Shown piece after piece: positions 1-22,709 of a DNA stretch of 64,000 nucleotides. Both the position numbers and the translations under genes were made by a program. The stretch is from Batillaria attramentaria. Lineage: Eukaryota > Mollusca > Gastropoda > Batillariidae. The stretch lies in contig JACVVK020000039.1 of assembly GCA_018292915.2 (NCBI GenBank), positions 670,001 through 734,000 of the forward strand. The letters are read 5' to 3'. How positions within the stretch are numbered: position 1 is the first letter of the stretch; each line of letters starts with the position of its first letter. The notes under the pieces are model-generated. The model was not told where the DNA came from and made no database searches. It saw only the letters and a list, made by a program, of their open reading frames with translations.

Positions 1-92
1 GGTAGGAGAGCAGAATGATTCAGAGTCTCCTGACACTTCAATCATGTTTAGAATGACTTTTTCATTTTTAATTTTGTTTTAATGCTTCTCAG

Positions 93-10412
<10,320 letters not shown>

Positions 10413-10732
10413 AAGTATCAGACAGAGCAAAAATCACCACTCTCAGATTGTCATACACAGAGACAACACTCCAGTCAGCGTCTCATTCATGCGTGTGTGT
10501 ATCACTGTGCTATAGTGTTTAGTTCTTCAGACAGTAAATGTTCAAACATCGGCAGCAGAGCTTGCAGACACCTGTGTGTTGTCAAAGAAAACAGAGTGAA
10601 GTCAGACTGCTCAGCTTTAGGAATGTTAGTTTGGGAACAGCTGATGGACTGTTTCAACCTGTGGTGCTGAGTGTACGCTATAAGTATAACAAGGTCTTCG
10701 TTTTGCACCAGCTGATGCTCAAGTTTTGCAGA

Positions 10733-10925
10733 GAGGAATAACCTTGCTAGCGGTGAGAGTACATAACAGAGAGTCGGTGTAATGCCTACTTTGTTCCACA
10801 GAGGAGTAACCCCACTAGCAGTGAGAGTACATAACACAGAGTTGGTATAGTGCCTATGGTGTTCCAGAGAGGAATAACCTCACCAGTGGTGAGAGAATGT
10901 AATTGAGAATCAGGATAATGCTAGT
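10733..10925. repeat. Three imperfect copies of a ~66-bp unit in the EED 3'UTR
   Basis: Units start at about 10735, 10801 and 10868 with GAGGAATAACC/GAGGAGTAACC, followed by 'gtgagagtacataaca' and ending near 'tgttcca'. They lie in the probable EED 3'UTR. Confidence 0.75.
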
Positions 10926-11939
10926 GTTGCTCAGTAGAGCAGTGTCTGCACATTCCTACACAATTCTCTCCACTGAGCTCAAGTGTGCTGGGTGTCAACC
11001 ATTTTTGTACAGAGCCGCAGATGATACTTGGCAGAATGTGGGGGATTCTTTGGGAGTCCATGGTGTGGGGATAACTAAAAATAGATCAACTCGGTGCAGA
11101 GACTTACTTGGTCTTGGTCATGTTACTCTTGTTGTAGGGGCTATACATGTATTATATTTGTATAAAACACTTGTTTGTAAACATTTTTGGGCGGTGTTGT
11201 GCTGTGTTGTATGCTAGAATCCACATCACGTTTGTGTTTATCGATATCTTTTTCTCCAATTCTACATTAGTGCGTGGCTTCAGCGAGGCATTTTGAGCAA
11301 AACTGCGCAGCATAGTACACCTCAGTTTAGAATATGGATGTATGTCAAGAAGCATATGTAGGTACTTGAACCATTTCATCATTAGATTGCTTGGGAAATG
11401 TATTTTATGTTTCAACTGGTGCTGCGTGAAAGCTTAAGGTCATCTTCACTCTAAGGCAGCGGTTTTGATATTTTCATCAGAAATTTCTACAGCAAGCCGT
11501 GTGAGCTACTATTTTTGTAGGCTTTTTAATTCATAAAATGTCAAAAAATTAATAAATGTCTGCCTTAATGTTACACTCAGGGAATCCTGCGTTACGGATC
11601 ATACGTGTGTAGAACACTAATGACATTAGTTGTATGCGTACACACACACACACACATACATACACACACACACACACACACACCAGTGAAAGTATCTGTA
11701 CACACTTGATTTATCTGTTCACTGCATCTGGTGTAGCTGTGGATGGGATAAATGTGGAATTCTGTTCTTTGTCAGTTGGTTGCTTTTTGTTTGTACCTAT
11801 TCACTGTAAGTGTTCACTGAACGTGGCATTCCTTGAGTTGACTTTACAGGGAAGTTGCCTGTAACTCAAGTGTACAGCACTGGAACTTGTACATACAGAC
11901 CTGACATTCTCTACTTGAATCTCACACATGATCTGTATA

Positions 11940-11945
11940 AATAAA
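11940..11945 (+). promoter_or_regulatory. Probable EED polyadenylation signal
   Basis: AATAAA lies 1.53 kb after the EED stop and is followed by a T/GT-rich stretch (11960-12010), as expected for a cleavage region. Another AATAAA-type hexamer near 12040 could be an alternative. The implied 3'UTR (10413 to about 11965) also carries a CA microsatellite at 11640-11690. Confidence 0.55.
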
Positions 11946-12259
11946 AGTTCCATTTTAATGTTTTTTTTGGTGTGTTTTCAAGGCTTGTTTTGGACTCTGT
12001 GTGTGTGCGTGTTTCATTTTCCTGATTTCAGTAATATGAAATAAATGCTCACAAAAACTAGAGTTTTTTTTAAATTATTATAGTGTATAATTATTGCGTC
12101 TTTTTGTTGTTGTTTCCATTTAAAGAAGTGAAAGATACTAAGTTTTGTCCTTGAGTGTGGTCTTAACTGTGAAATAGTCTTTGTTGCTTGCTCTGCGTTA
12201 AGCCCTAAAATCCAACTCGCCCTTGAGTGTGGTCAGTTACTATCTTCAGCTCAGCATGT

Positions 12260-12260
<1 letters not shown>

Positions 12261-12312
<52 letters not shown>
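12261..12312. repeat. CA microsatellite between EED and the P450
   Basis: A run of about 26 CA dinucleotides just downstream of the probable EED 3' end, between the convergent EED and P450 3' ends. Confidence 0.95.
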
Positions 12313-12315
<3 letters not shown>

Positions 12316-12399
12316 TGTTGCAAAATCTTTGGGAGTTTGTATTTTTATATACAGACAGCAGTCATCTTCTGTAGAAGAAAGCACATTATGAAAATAAAT

Positions 12400-12410
12400 T
12401 TTATTTTATT
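12400..12410 (-). promoter_or_regulatory. Probable polyadenylation signal of the P450 gene
   Basis: Two overlapping-by-one AATAAA hexamers on the minus strand (12405-12400 and 12410-12405), 1.07 kb after the P450 stop. The implied 3'UTR (13482 down to about 12390) crosses GC/GT repeats (13179-13216) and G/T-rich low complexity (13130-13430). No other gene is seen in 12000-13482. Confidence 0.45.
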
Positions 12411-13482
12411 TTTTACTGTCAAGGTGAAATGATTCATCATACCCTAAGAAAAAAAATATCAACAACAGTATCAGTAATGCACAAATAAACATCAGTAGAA
12501 CGTCTAGCTGAGCAGATCAAAGTGAACGAAAGCACTTGTCAGTGATTCAAAAATTTAATCTTTCAGAACAAAACGACAAGAAAAAACAAAAACAAAAACT
12601 TGCAGTGGGAGAAGAAATTTGGCCTACTGACATGAGAATGATAAACGAAGGGAGCACGTGTACCTGCAAGCGGAACTGCTGCACCCGGTTAAAGTACGCC
12701 AGGACCGAGAGTGATAAAACGCACCGCTACGGCAAGTCAATGCGCCACGACAGTGCTCATCGATTAGCGTCATTACCATTACGAACATGGACAAAGGCTT
12801 ATGTGGTTTACTTTAAACTTTCATGCTTCAAGATCGAAATAGCCCCCCTCTTACCTTTTACTGAGGACGGGGGGAGGGTGCCTTGACTGAAGACGAACTG
12901 AGATGGTGCAGTTGCGCTATCTCCAAGGTCTGGATTGTGTTGGTGCACGTTTACTACCGTTTCACTAAAAGTACTCGTTTAAGAGGGCGCAAGTGGTCTC
13001 GACCCAGTCATCCTTTGCTGCACGGTTCTGTTGCATGTCATGTACGTTGTTTCACGTGCTTTTTTTTTCTTTTTTCTTTTCTCAGTGGTGGAGACTGATC
13101 TTCCCTTACGCTGTCCCTTTTAAGCGTGTTTTTTTTTCTTTTTCTGGGGGGGTGGGGGGGTGGGGCTGTTGTTGGTTTGCGCGCGCGCGCGCGCGCGCGC
13201 GTGTGTGTGTGTGTGTCCGGTCTGTTGTTTTTTTTGTGTGTGTGTGTTTTTTTTTTAAGTTTCGAGTTAGGTTTTTTTTGTTGGTGTTTTTTGTTGGTGT
13301 TTATTCTGTTTTTTGTTAGTGGTTTGTTTGTTTGTTTTTTTGTTGGTGTTATTTGGTCACTGGGTTTTTGTTGTTGCTGGATTTTTATTTATTTTTTTTT
13401 TTTGGGGGGGGGGGGGGGGGGTGGAGCTAGATACTGACATGCAGAAACTCGGAAACGGTAGTTCGGCCTCACGCACCTCTCT

Positions 13483-16389
13483 TCATTCTCGGGGCACAAA
13501 CCGAACGTCAAACGGTTTGGGATAGCTGGCGGATCCGAGGATCGATTTCAAAGATGGCAGCCGGCCGTCTTCCGGCGGCAGGAAACGGAAGCGTTGTATC
13601 ATGTTGGCCAGGTAGAGGAGCAGCTCCATCTTGGCGAGGGCTTCCCCCAGACACACGCGTCGACCTGTTGTCACAACTGTCGCATCAGTGTTTCATCCGT
13701 AAGGGAACTTTGGTTCGGCTATCGTGAGTTAGTCAAAAGGGGAGTGTGTTTTACTCGAAGAAGCGGCTGCTCTGAACTTGAAGCCGTACAGCTGGTTTCA
13801 TTACTGATTTATTACCGGCGTACTCGTCGCCTGTACTACCAAGACTACCCAGAATATGACATCGAAATAGACTTTCCTTACGGTTGCCAAATATTTATCT
13901 TCTGTTTATTTATTTATTTATTTATTCTGCTCTTAAGTTTCCAAAGGGATTTGCACCTGAAACTGTGCTTTATCTTGACTATGCCATACATATACAAAAT
14001 TAGCAAGTTGAAAGAAAGAAAAAGAAAGAAAGAAAGAAAACAAAAACTTGTGGAAAAGGTGAATTCGTCCGGTTTGATACAGTAAATTTGATTTTAGTTG
14101 ATACGACATTAGCACGTTGGGGGAAAAAAAATCAAACCTGTGGAAAAGGGAATGAACTCGTCCCGTTTGATCAGTTTGCCGTCAGGTCCGATAAATCTCT
14201 CAGGCCGGAACTCGTCAGGGTCCCCCCACACCTCACGGTCGTGCAGAACAGAGTCCAGGTTGACTACGACGTAGGACCCCTCGGGGATGTGGTACCCAGA
14301 GAACGTGACGTCACCGGAGGTGGCATGCAGGACGCTGAGAGGCACGACGTTGGCGATCCGCAGCACCTCCATGATGGTGGCCTGCAGGTACGTCATTTCC
14401 GGTTTGTCCCGGATGTCGGGCTGGCGCCCTGTGCCGACAACCTTGAGGACTTCCTGATAGCACTTTTCTTGCACGTCCGGGTGATGGAGAAAATAGACAA
14501 TGGTCCAGCGGATGCTGGTTGTGGTAGTTTCTGTTCCCGCGGCAAATAGGTCGGTTATAGTTCTAGGGAATTCCTTCTCTGCAATCAGAATGTCTAGTTT
14601 TATAGATCTACAATTTTAGATCACTCTGCCAGTGATCGAACTACGAACACCGACTGATGCGGGCACTGTGTCGTAAGAATGAGCTGATAACAACGACAAC
14701 ATCACAAGCAACGAAGCACCAACACCGCTAGCAGAATCTGATGAAAATTAGCAAACAGAGCTCCTGTTTTTACAGGTCTGTACTTCAGTCTTCTTTCAGA
14801 TCAGTGGTTCTTAAAGGCCCTAATTTTAAGATGTTTTAGCTCAAAGATCGTTGAGAGCTGTCAGTCAAGTTTAGGTGGTGTCAACGTTAAGACACATGCA
14901 CTTGCAAATACATGCATGACTGAACTGGGTGCACCCGAAAAGCATACTTAGTTGTTTTTTTTTTCAAGTAATAACAAGGAAAGGAAAACATTAGGTTAGC
15001 GCTTAAGCCGACAAATCACGTGCTCTCTACTGCATAGCACGGGCCAGTGCGCAGGCTACCTCAGGGCTGAGGTAGATGTTTTGGGATAATGCCATAACTG
15101 AAATCGCAGGTACCTTCATTAGTAGCCAGGAGTCCCGACTTATGCAGCTTCATTTGTCTGATGTATGCGTTGATGAAGTCATCCTCGCTACCCTCCTCAT
15201 AAGCTCGGCGATGTGTCTCAATAGAAGGTCCGATGAACTTGTCCATGACGGTCCGGATACAAGATATGGCCTTTCTCGCGTGGAACGGATCGCCAGGAAT
15301 GAAGCGAACCGATGGAAACAGCAAAGGAACACATGTCGGACTGAGAGTTCCCAGAACGACCTCCAAGGCTTGGAGATACTCCTGAAAAACAGGATCGTCG
15401 TATTCGAACCTTTTGCCGAAAATGATGGAGCAGATGTTGTTGGAGACGCTGTTCTGCGTCAAGCGCAGGATGTCGAACGGCTGACCTTTCTTGCTGGCGA
15501 TGACCTTGAGGTACTCGTTGATCTCTTCTTGGAGTTTCTGCGCCAGCAGGTTCTTGCCCATGCCGAACTGACGCAGAATGTTGAGTGAGGTGGTTCTGGT
15601 GGCTTTCCACAGCGGCCCTGATCCACTCAGAAGACCTGCGGCAAGGTAGACACATGCCCGTAACAAGCCTCGACCGCGAAACACAGGATCGCTGTGCCTG
15701 TGACCCCGAGCGCCTGTACACTCGCAAAAAGTCCATCTTTTTTTTTTTCTTTTTTTTTTAAAGTCCATCTTAATGATAGGTAGAAAATGCAACACACTGC
15801 CGCCTGTTGGCCGTGCAATCGAAAACTTAAACGGCCCAAAACTCTTCTATACGACGAGTGACCCCAACATTTTGTAGGCGGAAAATGGAGCACACCTATT
15901 TTTAAACTTTACTTGAGAGAGAGAGAGAGAGAAAACAAACCTTCATTGTCAACAATAAAATGTCTAGGCGTATGGCCGTTTACTGAATTTTCTTCAAACA
16001 AACAAACTAGCCATTGCTGTACTATATAGACAAGAAAAGGGAACACTATTTCCGCTACCAAGAGAGTGAGAGAACTCAGAACTATATACAGTCAAACCTG
16101 TGTAAGGCGGTCACCCAAGGGACTGGGTCAAACTGACCACCTTAGACAGGGTGACCGGGTTATCCAGGGTGTCATGTGAACAGCTAGTGTGTCAGGGGAT
16201 CCTCTGGGGTGACCAGGTTAGACAGTGGTTTGGCTTATACAGGTGACCGCCTTGGCAGGTTCGACTGTATTTCATTGACATATTTTGTCCACTGAACACA
16301 CTAAAAATCCAAAAGGACATTGATTCGCACAATTTCAGTGTTTGCAAAAACTGTTACCAAAGCTGCTTCCTCGCGACACACACACGAGA

Positions 16390-16422
<33 letters not shown>

Positions 16423-17028
16423 ACTTTATTTATCAACGGTAAAAGTTTTGACAGAAATTCGCCAGTTTGCAAACTTGCCGTTGCTAATACTACAGAGACT
16501 ATCTACTAGGGGAAAATAGGGAGAAAAAATATAAGAAAGAGAGAGTGAGAGAGAGAGAGAGAGAAAGGTTCAACACAGAAAATTATGCACTAAACTACAA
16601 GAAACAAAACCATAGAGAAAAGCGTCCATCAGGTCAGAGAGACAGAGAGAGAGAAGGGTGGGGATGGATAGCCGCGTACCTTCGCCCAAGTTCACGTGGC
16701 TGAACAGCGGAACTTGTGGCCGGTCAGAGAACACGTCAGCCTGTTTGATCAGCGCCTCCTTGATGACCTTGTAACCGTTGAGAATGACCACCAGCTGGCT
16801 GCCAATGTACATGCTGAACACGTCACCGTACTGACGCCGCCATTGCCGGAACTGTGGCCTCGGGTCTTGCTTCACAAGATGCAGGTGACCCAAAAACGGG
16901 AGGGCGGGGCCAGGGCCCGGTGGAAGCCCCGGGGGTGGGCGCGTTGACAACCACCAGATCAGGGAAAGCACGAAGACTGCAGTCGCCAGCAGGCTTGTTG
17001 GATCGAGACCAAGTGCGGCGACAGACAT
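13483..17028 (-). CDS. Microsomal cytochrome P450, CYP2-clan, 4 exons, 497 aa
   Basis: Haem-thiolate monooxygenase of the endoplasmic reticulum; substrate unknown. Exons in coding order: 17028-16680, 15635-15114, 14578-14138, 13664-13483 (TGA). The four sum to 498 codons, usual for microsomal P450s. The N-terminus has a hydrophobic anchor (about residues 12-28, ATAVFVLSLIWW) and the proline-rich hinge PPPGLPPGPG. WKATR (126-130) is the C-helix WxxxR, AGTETT (304-309) the I-helix oxygen-binding motif, EVLR (361-364) the ExxR motif, followed by FRPERF. FSTGRRVCLG (435-444) is the haem loop with ligand Cys442. All key residues are present. All three introns are phase 1. The intron before exon 2 contains a small inverted-repeat element and a GAT repeat. 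Family within the CYP2 clan cannot be settled by eye. Confidence 0.96.
16087..16269. mobile_element. 183-bp MITE-like element with terminal inverted repeats
   Basis: The left end TACAGTCAAACCTG and right end CAGGTTCGACTGTA are inverted copies, continued inward by 'aaggcggtcacc' versus 'ggtgaccgcctt'. Flanked by TA-rich sequence consistent with a TA target. Internal GGTGACC words recur. Lies in P450 intron 1. Confidence 0.8.
16391..16420. repeat. (ATG)n trinucleotide repeat
   Basis: Ten tandem ATG triplets in P450 intron 1. Non-coding. Confidence 0.95.
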
Positions 17029-17065
17029 GATGAAAATGTGTCTGTAGACAGAGCGAGAAGCAGAG
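17029..17065 (-). promoter_or_regulatory. Splice acceptor in the P450 5'UTR
   Basis: On the minus strand the bases before the P450 ATG read as a pyrimidine-rich tract ending in TCTACAG (AG at 17043-17042), only 13 bp before the start codon. This looks like a 3' splice site, so the 5'UTR is probably split and the promoter lies upstream, perhaps beyond the 38-bp array. Confidence 0.5.
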
Positions 17066-17109
17066 GTTGTTTAAAATGTTTCCAGTGGCTTGACGTTGAG
17101 AATGAAGGA

Positions 17110-19205
17110 ATCACTACCGTACACGGTACAGCTTCAATACTCGGGGTGTCACTACCGTACACTTTACAGCTTCAATACTCGGGGTGTCACTGCCGTACAC
17201 TTTACAGCTTCAATACTCGGGGTGTCACTGCCGTACACGGTACAGCTTCAATACTCGGGGTGTCACTACCGTACACTTTACAGCTTCAATACTCGGGGTG
17301 TCACTGCCGTACACTTTACAGCTTCAATACTCGGGGTGTCACTGCCGTACACGGTACAGCTTCAATACTCGGGGTGTCACTACCGTACACGGTACAGCTT
17401 CAATACTCGGGGTGTCACTACCGTACACTTTACAGCTTCAATACTCGGGGTGTCACTGCCGTACACTTTACAGCTTCAATACTCGGGGTGTCACTGCCGT
17501 ACACTTTACAGCTTCAATACTCGGGGTGTCACTACCGTACACGGTACAGCTTCAATACTCGGGGTGTCACTGCCGTACACTTTACAGCTTCAATACTCGG
17601 GGTGTCACTGCCGTACACGGTACAGCTTCAATACTCGGGGTGTCACTACCGTACACGGTACAGCTTCAATACTCGGGGTGTCACTACCGTACACGGTACA
17701 GCTTCAATACTCGGGGTGTCACTACCGTACACGGTACAGCTTCAATACTCGGGGTGTCACTACCGTACACTTTACAGCTTCAATACTCGGGGTGTCACTG
17801 CCGTACACGGTACAGCTTCAATACTCGGGGTGTCACTGCCGTACACTTTACAGCTTCAATACTCGGGGTGTCACTACCGTACACGGTACAGCTTCAATAC
17901 TCGGGGTGTCACTGCCGTACACTTTACAGCTTCAATACTCGGGGTGTCACTGCCGTACACGGTACAGCTTCAATACTCGGGGTGTCACTACCGTACACGG
18001 TACAGCTTCAATACTCGGGGTGTCACTGCCGTACACGGTACAGCTTCAATACTCGGGGTGTCACTACCGTACACGGTACAGCTTCAATACTCGGGGTGTC
18101 ACTGCCGTACACGGTACAGCTTCAATACTCGGGGTGTCACTGCCGTACACTTTACAGCTTCAATACTCGGGGTGTCACTACCGTACACGGTACAGCTTCA
18201 ATACTCGGGGTGTCACTGCCGTACACTTTACAGCTTCAATACTCGGGGTGTCACTGCCGTACACTTTACAGCTTCAATACTCGGGGTGTCACTACCGTAC
18301 ACGGTACAGCTTCAATACTCGGGGTGTCACTGCCGTACACTTTACAGCTTCAATACTCGGGGTGTCACTACCGTACACGGTACAGCTTCAATACTCGGGG
18401 TGTCACTGCCGTACACTTTACAGCTTCAATACTCGGGGTGTCACTGCCGTACACGGTACAGCTTCAATACTCGGGGTGTCACTACCGTACACGGTACAGC
18501 TTCAATACTCGGGGTGTCACTGCCGTACACTTTACAGCTTCAATACTCGGGGTGTCACTACCGTACACGGTACAGCTTCAATACTCGGGGTGTCACTGCC
18601 GTACACGGTACAGCTTCAATACTCGGGGTGTCACTGCCGTACACTTTACAGCTTCAATACTCGGGGTGTCACTACCGTACACGGTACAGCTTCAATACTC
18701 GGGGTGTCACTGCCGTACACTTTACAGCTTCAATACTCGGGGTGTCACTACCGTACACGGTACAGCTTCAATACTCGGGGTGTCACTGCCGTACACGGTA
18801 CAGCTTCAATACTCGGGGTGTCACTGCCGTACACGGTACAGCTTCAATACTCGGGGTGTCACTACCGTACACGGTACAGCTTCAATACTCGGGGTGTCAC
18901 TGCCGTACACGGTACAGCTTCAATACTCGGGGTGTCACTGCCCGGTACACTTTTACAGCTTCAATGACTCGGGGTGTCACTGCCGCCGTACACGGTACAG
19001 CTTCAATACTCTGGGGTGGTCACTGCCGGTACACGGTACAGCTTCAATACTCGTGGGTGTCACTACCGTACACGGTACAGCTTCAATACTCGGGGTGTCA
19101 CTGCCGTACACGGTACAGCTTCAATACTCGGGGTGTCACTGCCGTACACTTTACAGCTTCAATACTCGGGGTGTCACTGCCGTACACGGTACAGCTTCAA
19201 TACTG
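17110..19205. repeat. 38-bp minisatellite, about 55 copies
   Basis: Each unit contains TACAGCTTCAATACTCGGGG then TGTCACT(A/G)CCGTACAC(GG/TT). Two positions vary independently and all four combinations occur. 38 is not divisible by 3 and no plus-strand frame contains a stop, so frames of 816, 755 and 625 codons run through it; I do not call them genes. Units near 18940-19070 carry a cluster of single-base insertions. The right edge runs straight into a SINE tail. Confidence 0.97.
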
Positions 19206-19310
19206 GGATGTGAGTTCGAATCCCGGTCGGATGTCAAAAGTTTGTGCTGGCGTTTCCCTCGTTACCTGGTCCTTGATACCTTGTATTGGCAGACAAGGAT
19301 GTTAATACCC
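19206..19310 (+). mobile_element. SINE body and tail fused to the 38-bp array
   Basis: Continues from the last repeat unit as 'gtgagttcgaatcccggtcg' (a B-box-like sequence), then 'tttgtgctggcgtttccctc' and 'ggcagacaaggatgttaata', the body and tail of the tRNA-derived SINE family. Its head is absent, apparently replaced by the array. A/C homopolymers follow to about 19660. Confidence 0.7.
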
Positions 19311-22300
19311 CCCCCCCCCGGCCCCCCCAAACAACAACTGACAACAACAAAAAACAAAAGCCCCCCCCCCCCCAAAAAAAGAACCCACAAAACAACAAAC
19401 AATCAAGAACACAAAACCCCCAAAATACAACAAAAAACATCCTTCCAACCCCCCCCCCCCCCCCAAAAAAAAACAAAAAAAAAAAAACAAAAAACAAAAC
19501 AAAAAACAAAAACAAAACAAAAAAACAAACAAAAAAACTCCCCAAACATAAAGAACAACGAACAGCACCCCGCCCCCCCCCCCCCCCCCACACACACACA
19601 CCGTGACACACACACCGGCACACACCAAAACTGAACAACAACAAAACAAAAGAAACAAACAAACAAACAACAGAACAGAAAAACTGTCGTCTAGGGACAA
19701 AGTACGATTCTAGACATTAGTGACCATTTCAGTTGAGATAACCTCTATTTGCAGACTGGAGCCACATGCGCCACAACTGCTGACTGACAAATTGTACGAT
19801 CCGACTCGAGCAGTTCTCGCTTCGTTCTTGGCTGGTTTTCTTTTCAGTGATATCTGAGACAGTCCCGCAAACAACGTTTAGCACGGTACGTCACTCTATC
19901 TCAGTTGCTATTCATAAATAACTGTAATTGCTCACACACAGTGCCGACTTGCCGACAATGAAATTAAACTTGAGCGGCATCTGGCAGGATGAGCAACTCC
20001 TACCGTGCCAGAACGTGTTTTGCACAAATCCTGCCACTACTGAGTCCGTGGTCCTCCTAAAGCGTATTCATTTTTAGAGCTTTGTAAACTAAACTAGTCA
20101 TGTCGCTAGCGACCAGGTGCGAGCTGCACAAAGACGGCCACTTGGCGGTAGCTGTAGTCTGTTTCCGCCGAGTCATTAAAACGCGGGCGCATGTTTTGGC
20201 TGACGCCGGTTTTTGTTGAAATCTCAGCAACGACAGCCCCAGATGGTTCATATATATATATATATGGTTCTAAATGGTATCACGTTCTCAGTTGTCATCG
20301 TTATATATGCACGGGTCGGTCTGTGAGCTTATAAGATGTGCAGCATGTATCTTTAACTGAAACTTGATGACAATAAACTTGAAGCTGCGTTTGCTAGAGA
20401 CGAAACTAGGGATCCTGTGACTGAGGGGTAGTCTGAGGATGTCGAAGAGTATTTATCTGCAATGTGGGGATAGTGTAACAGCCTGAGTGAGACCATGAAA
20501 ATCACTGTTGTGGTTATCACTGACGGTGTATCTTGTGTTTCAGTCCTCAGTTCGGTTCAAGTTTTGCCCAAGAACAGGTCTCACTGAGTTAGTTCATCAG
20601 TGATACTGAGTTTTGTCGTGCGATCGCTGCCTTTTCTATAAGTCAGTATCTGTGGCTAATAGTGGGCTTTAGTGTTTGTATGTACAGTTTACGTGATCCC
20701 AGAGCCTAGCTAGCTACCTTGACCTTACCGCAAAACCGGGTGACTGACCACGGATATCATTTCCTCCTGGCTCTCAGTACTCTCACGGGGTGTGTGTGTG
20801 TGAGAGAGAGAGAGACGGTGTGCGTCAGTCACGGTGTGTGTGTGCACGGTGTGTGTGTATGTGTGCGACAGAAGCCGCGGCGTTAGGCGGCCAAAGAATA
20901 TCGTCATTTCTCTACTGTTAGAAGCCGAAAAGTCACGAAAATCAGTGGTGGCAATGGCCGAACTTGAAGGAACACCTATTCACTTTGGTAAACAGCCCTA
21001 GGGTTCCGACTGTATGCCGTCAGTTCAAGCTCCCCTCAGAACTGACTCCGACATTAGGAACATACCTTGTAAAAGCGAAGCTCAGCAGTAGCAACTGACT
21101 GGTGACGGTGTAGACGGTCTCCCCTCAGTTTCAAACTGTCGCCGATTGAATAGTGTGCAGGTACGAAAGAACCGGAGACTTAAGTAAGCGGGCAGCCGAC
21201 CAACTGTAAACACTGCGACATTCATACAATGAGTACTAAGAGTGAATGCCGGCAGTCAATGAAGGGGCAAGGCCACGTGTATGTTTATGGGCGTTGCGGT
21301 TTGTTGTTATCTTGGTGACTGACCCAGTTTAGCCCTCTTTCCCGTCTGCCTGTCTGTCTCTTTCCCGCCCTTATTGTGCCCGAGACGGTGCACCGCCACT
21401 CAGTGAACTGAATGTCCTTACACTGAGTACATGACCGTAATGATAATGCGCACACACTGTCAGCTTGTGCAGGCACACTTTACGTTCGTACAAGTTCATT
21501 CCGGCTCCAGTCTCATCCCGTCAGTTTTCACACTCCCCCATCCGGCCCTTGAAGAGTTGGCCTTGAGCCGGGGTGCCCACTGTAACTGCCGGTGTTTTCG
21601 GTACAATGACTGAAAGCTTCCACCATTTTGCCGGCCACCTCATACTGAATAGGAATGTACAGTGATCCGTCGGATCGTGAATGAACACACTGACCTCAGT
21701 ATACACGTGGGTGAGTCAAAATGGACGGGCGTTTTTCCGGTGCTAGTGACGCCGCTCAAACGGAATCCGCATAGCCAGCACCGCCTTTTTATTCAGCTGG
21801 CTCTCACCCTAGAGCTGTCTTGTACGAAGGGCTCTTTATCCAGGGCCGTAGTACCCGGGTCCGGCGGTCCGGCGAGTGCCGGACCAATAATTCCGTTAAA
21901 AAAAAAAGAGAGAGAGAGAGACGGAGAGGGGGAGGGGGGGGGGGCGAAGAACATTTCGTCACATTTCGCCTGTTCTTCGTTTATCGTCCTTTTGAGACGA
22001 CCTCATATATTTTTTTTATTAACATGTTGCGCGACCATACTTTTTGTTCCTTCCATTTTGTATGCTGCTTCTATTATTTTGGCTCATTTTTTCCTGCAAG
22101 TGTCTTTGCAATGAACGATTGTCAATTGGGGCAGGAGTTGGGTATGGGAGGGCGTGTGGGTTGCCGCCGGACCAATCCTGAGGAGCCTGCTACGGTCCTG
22201 CTATCGAATCCCCTTGGTACAAGCGGTAAGACCCCATCCATACATAGCGGCGCTGCGTCAGCCTGTCTATACAAATTCAGGCCAGTTCAAAACGCCATAG

Positions 22301-22670
22301 CCAACACCGGAAAAACGTTTTGGATGCACTGAGTGATCCGATGCAGTTGTTGGTTCAGTAGAAAGACTGTAGTGACTGCCGAAAGGGGAGCCGACTTGTA
22401 CTAACGCGTTACTGCAGTCAGTGATCTAACTGAAGTATGTATCCGACTATGTTCGCCGTGTAGTGTAAAATAACGGCTTGACTAGAGACAGCAGTTGTCA
22501 GTCCGGTGTCGGAACTTTTGAAGCGGCAAAAGCAACGGGACTGACACAGGTCGTCTACAGTATCGTTGGAGTGCAGACATGGCGTATAAAATTGTCCCAG
22601 CTTCAAATACGAAGAAAACCAGGAACTGGAGATGCTCGCTGTGCAAAACAGTACCACTGAAACTCCGACC

Positions 22671-22709
<39 letters not shown>

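Noticed and set aside
15218..15736. 172-codon minus-strand ORF overlapping P450 exon 2
   Set aside because: Shadow frame of the P450 exon, which carries all the family motifs.
17038..19634. Three overlapping ORFs of 755, 625 and 816 codons
   Set aside because: They are translations of the 38-bp array in its three frames; variation ignores codon position and there is no conserved domain.
21662..22332. Overlapping 150- and 170-codon plus-strand ORFs
   Set aside because: Cross a GA/G homopolymer, mutually out of frame, and lack any familiar motif.
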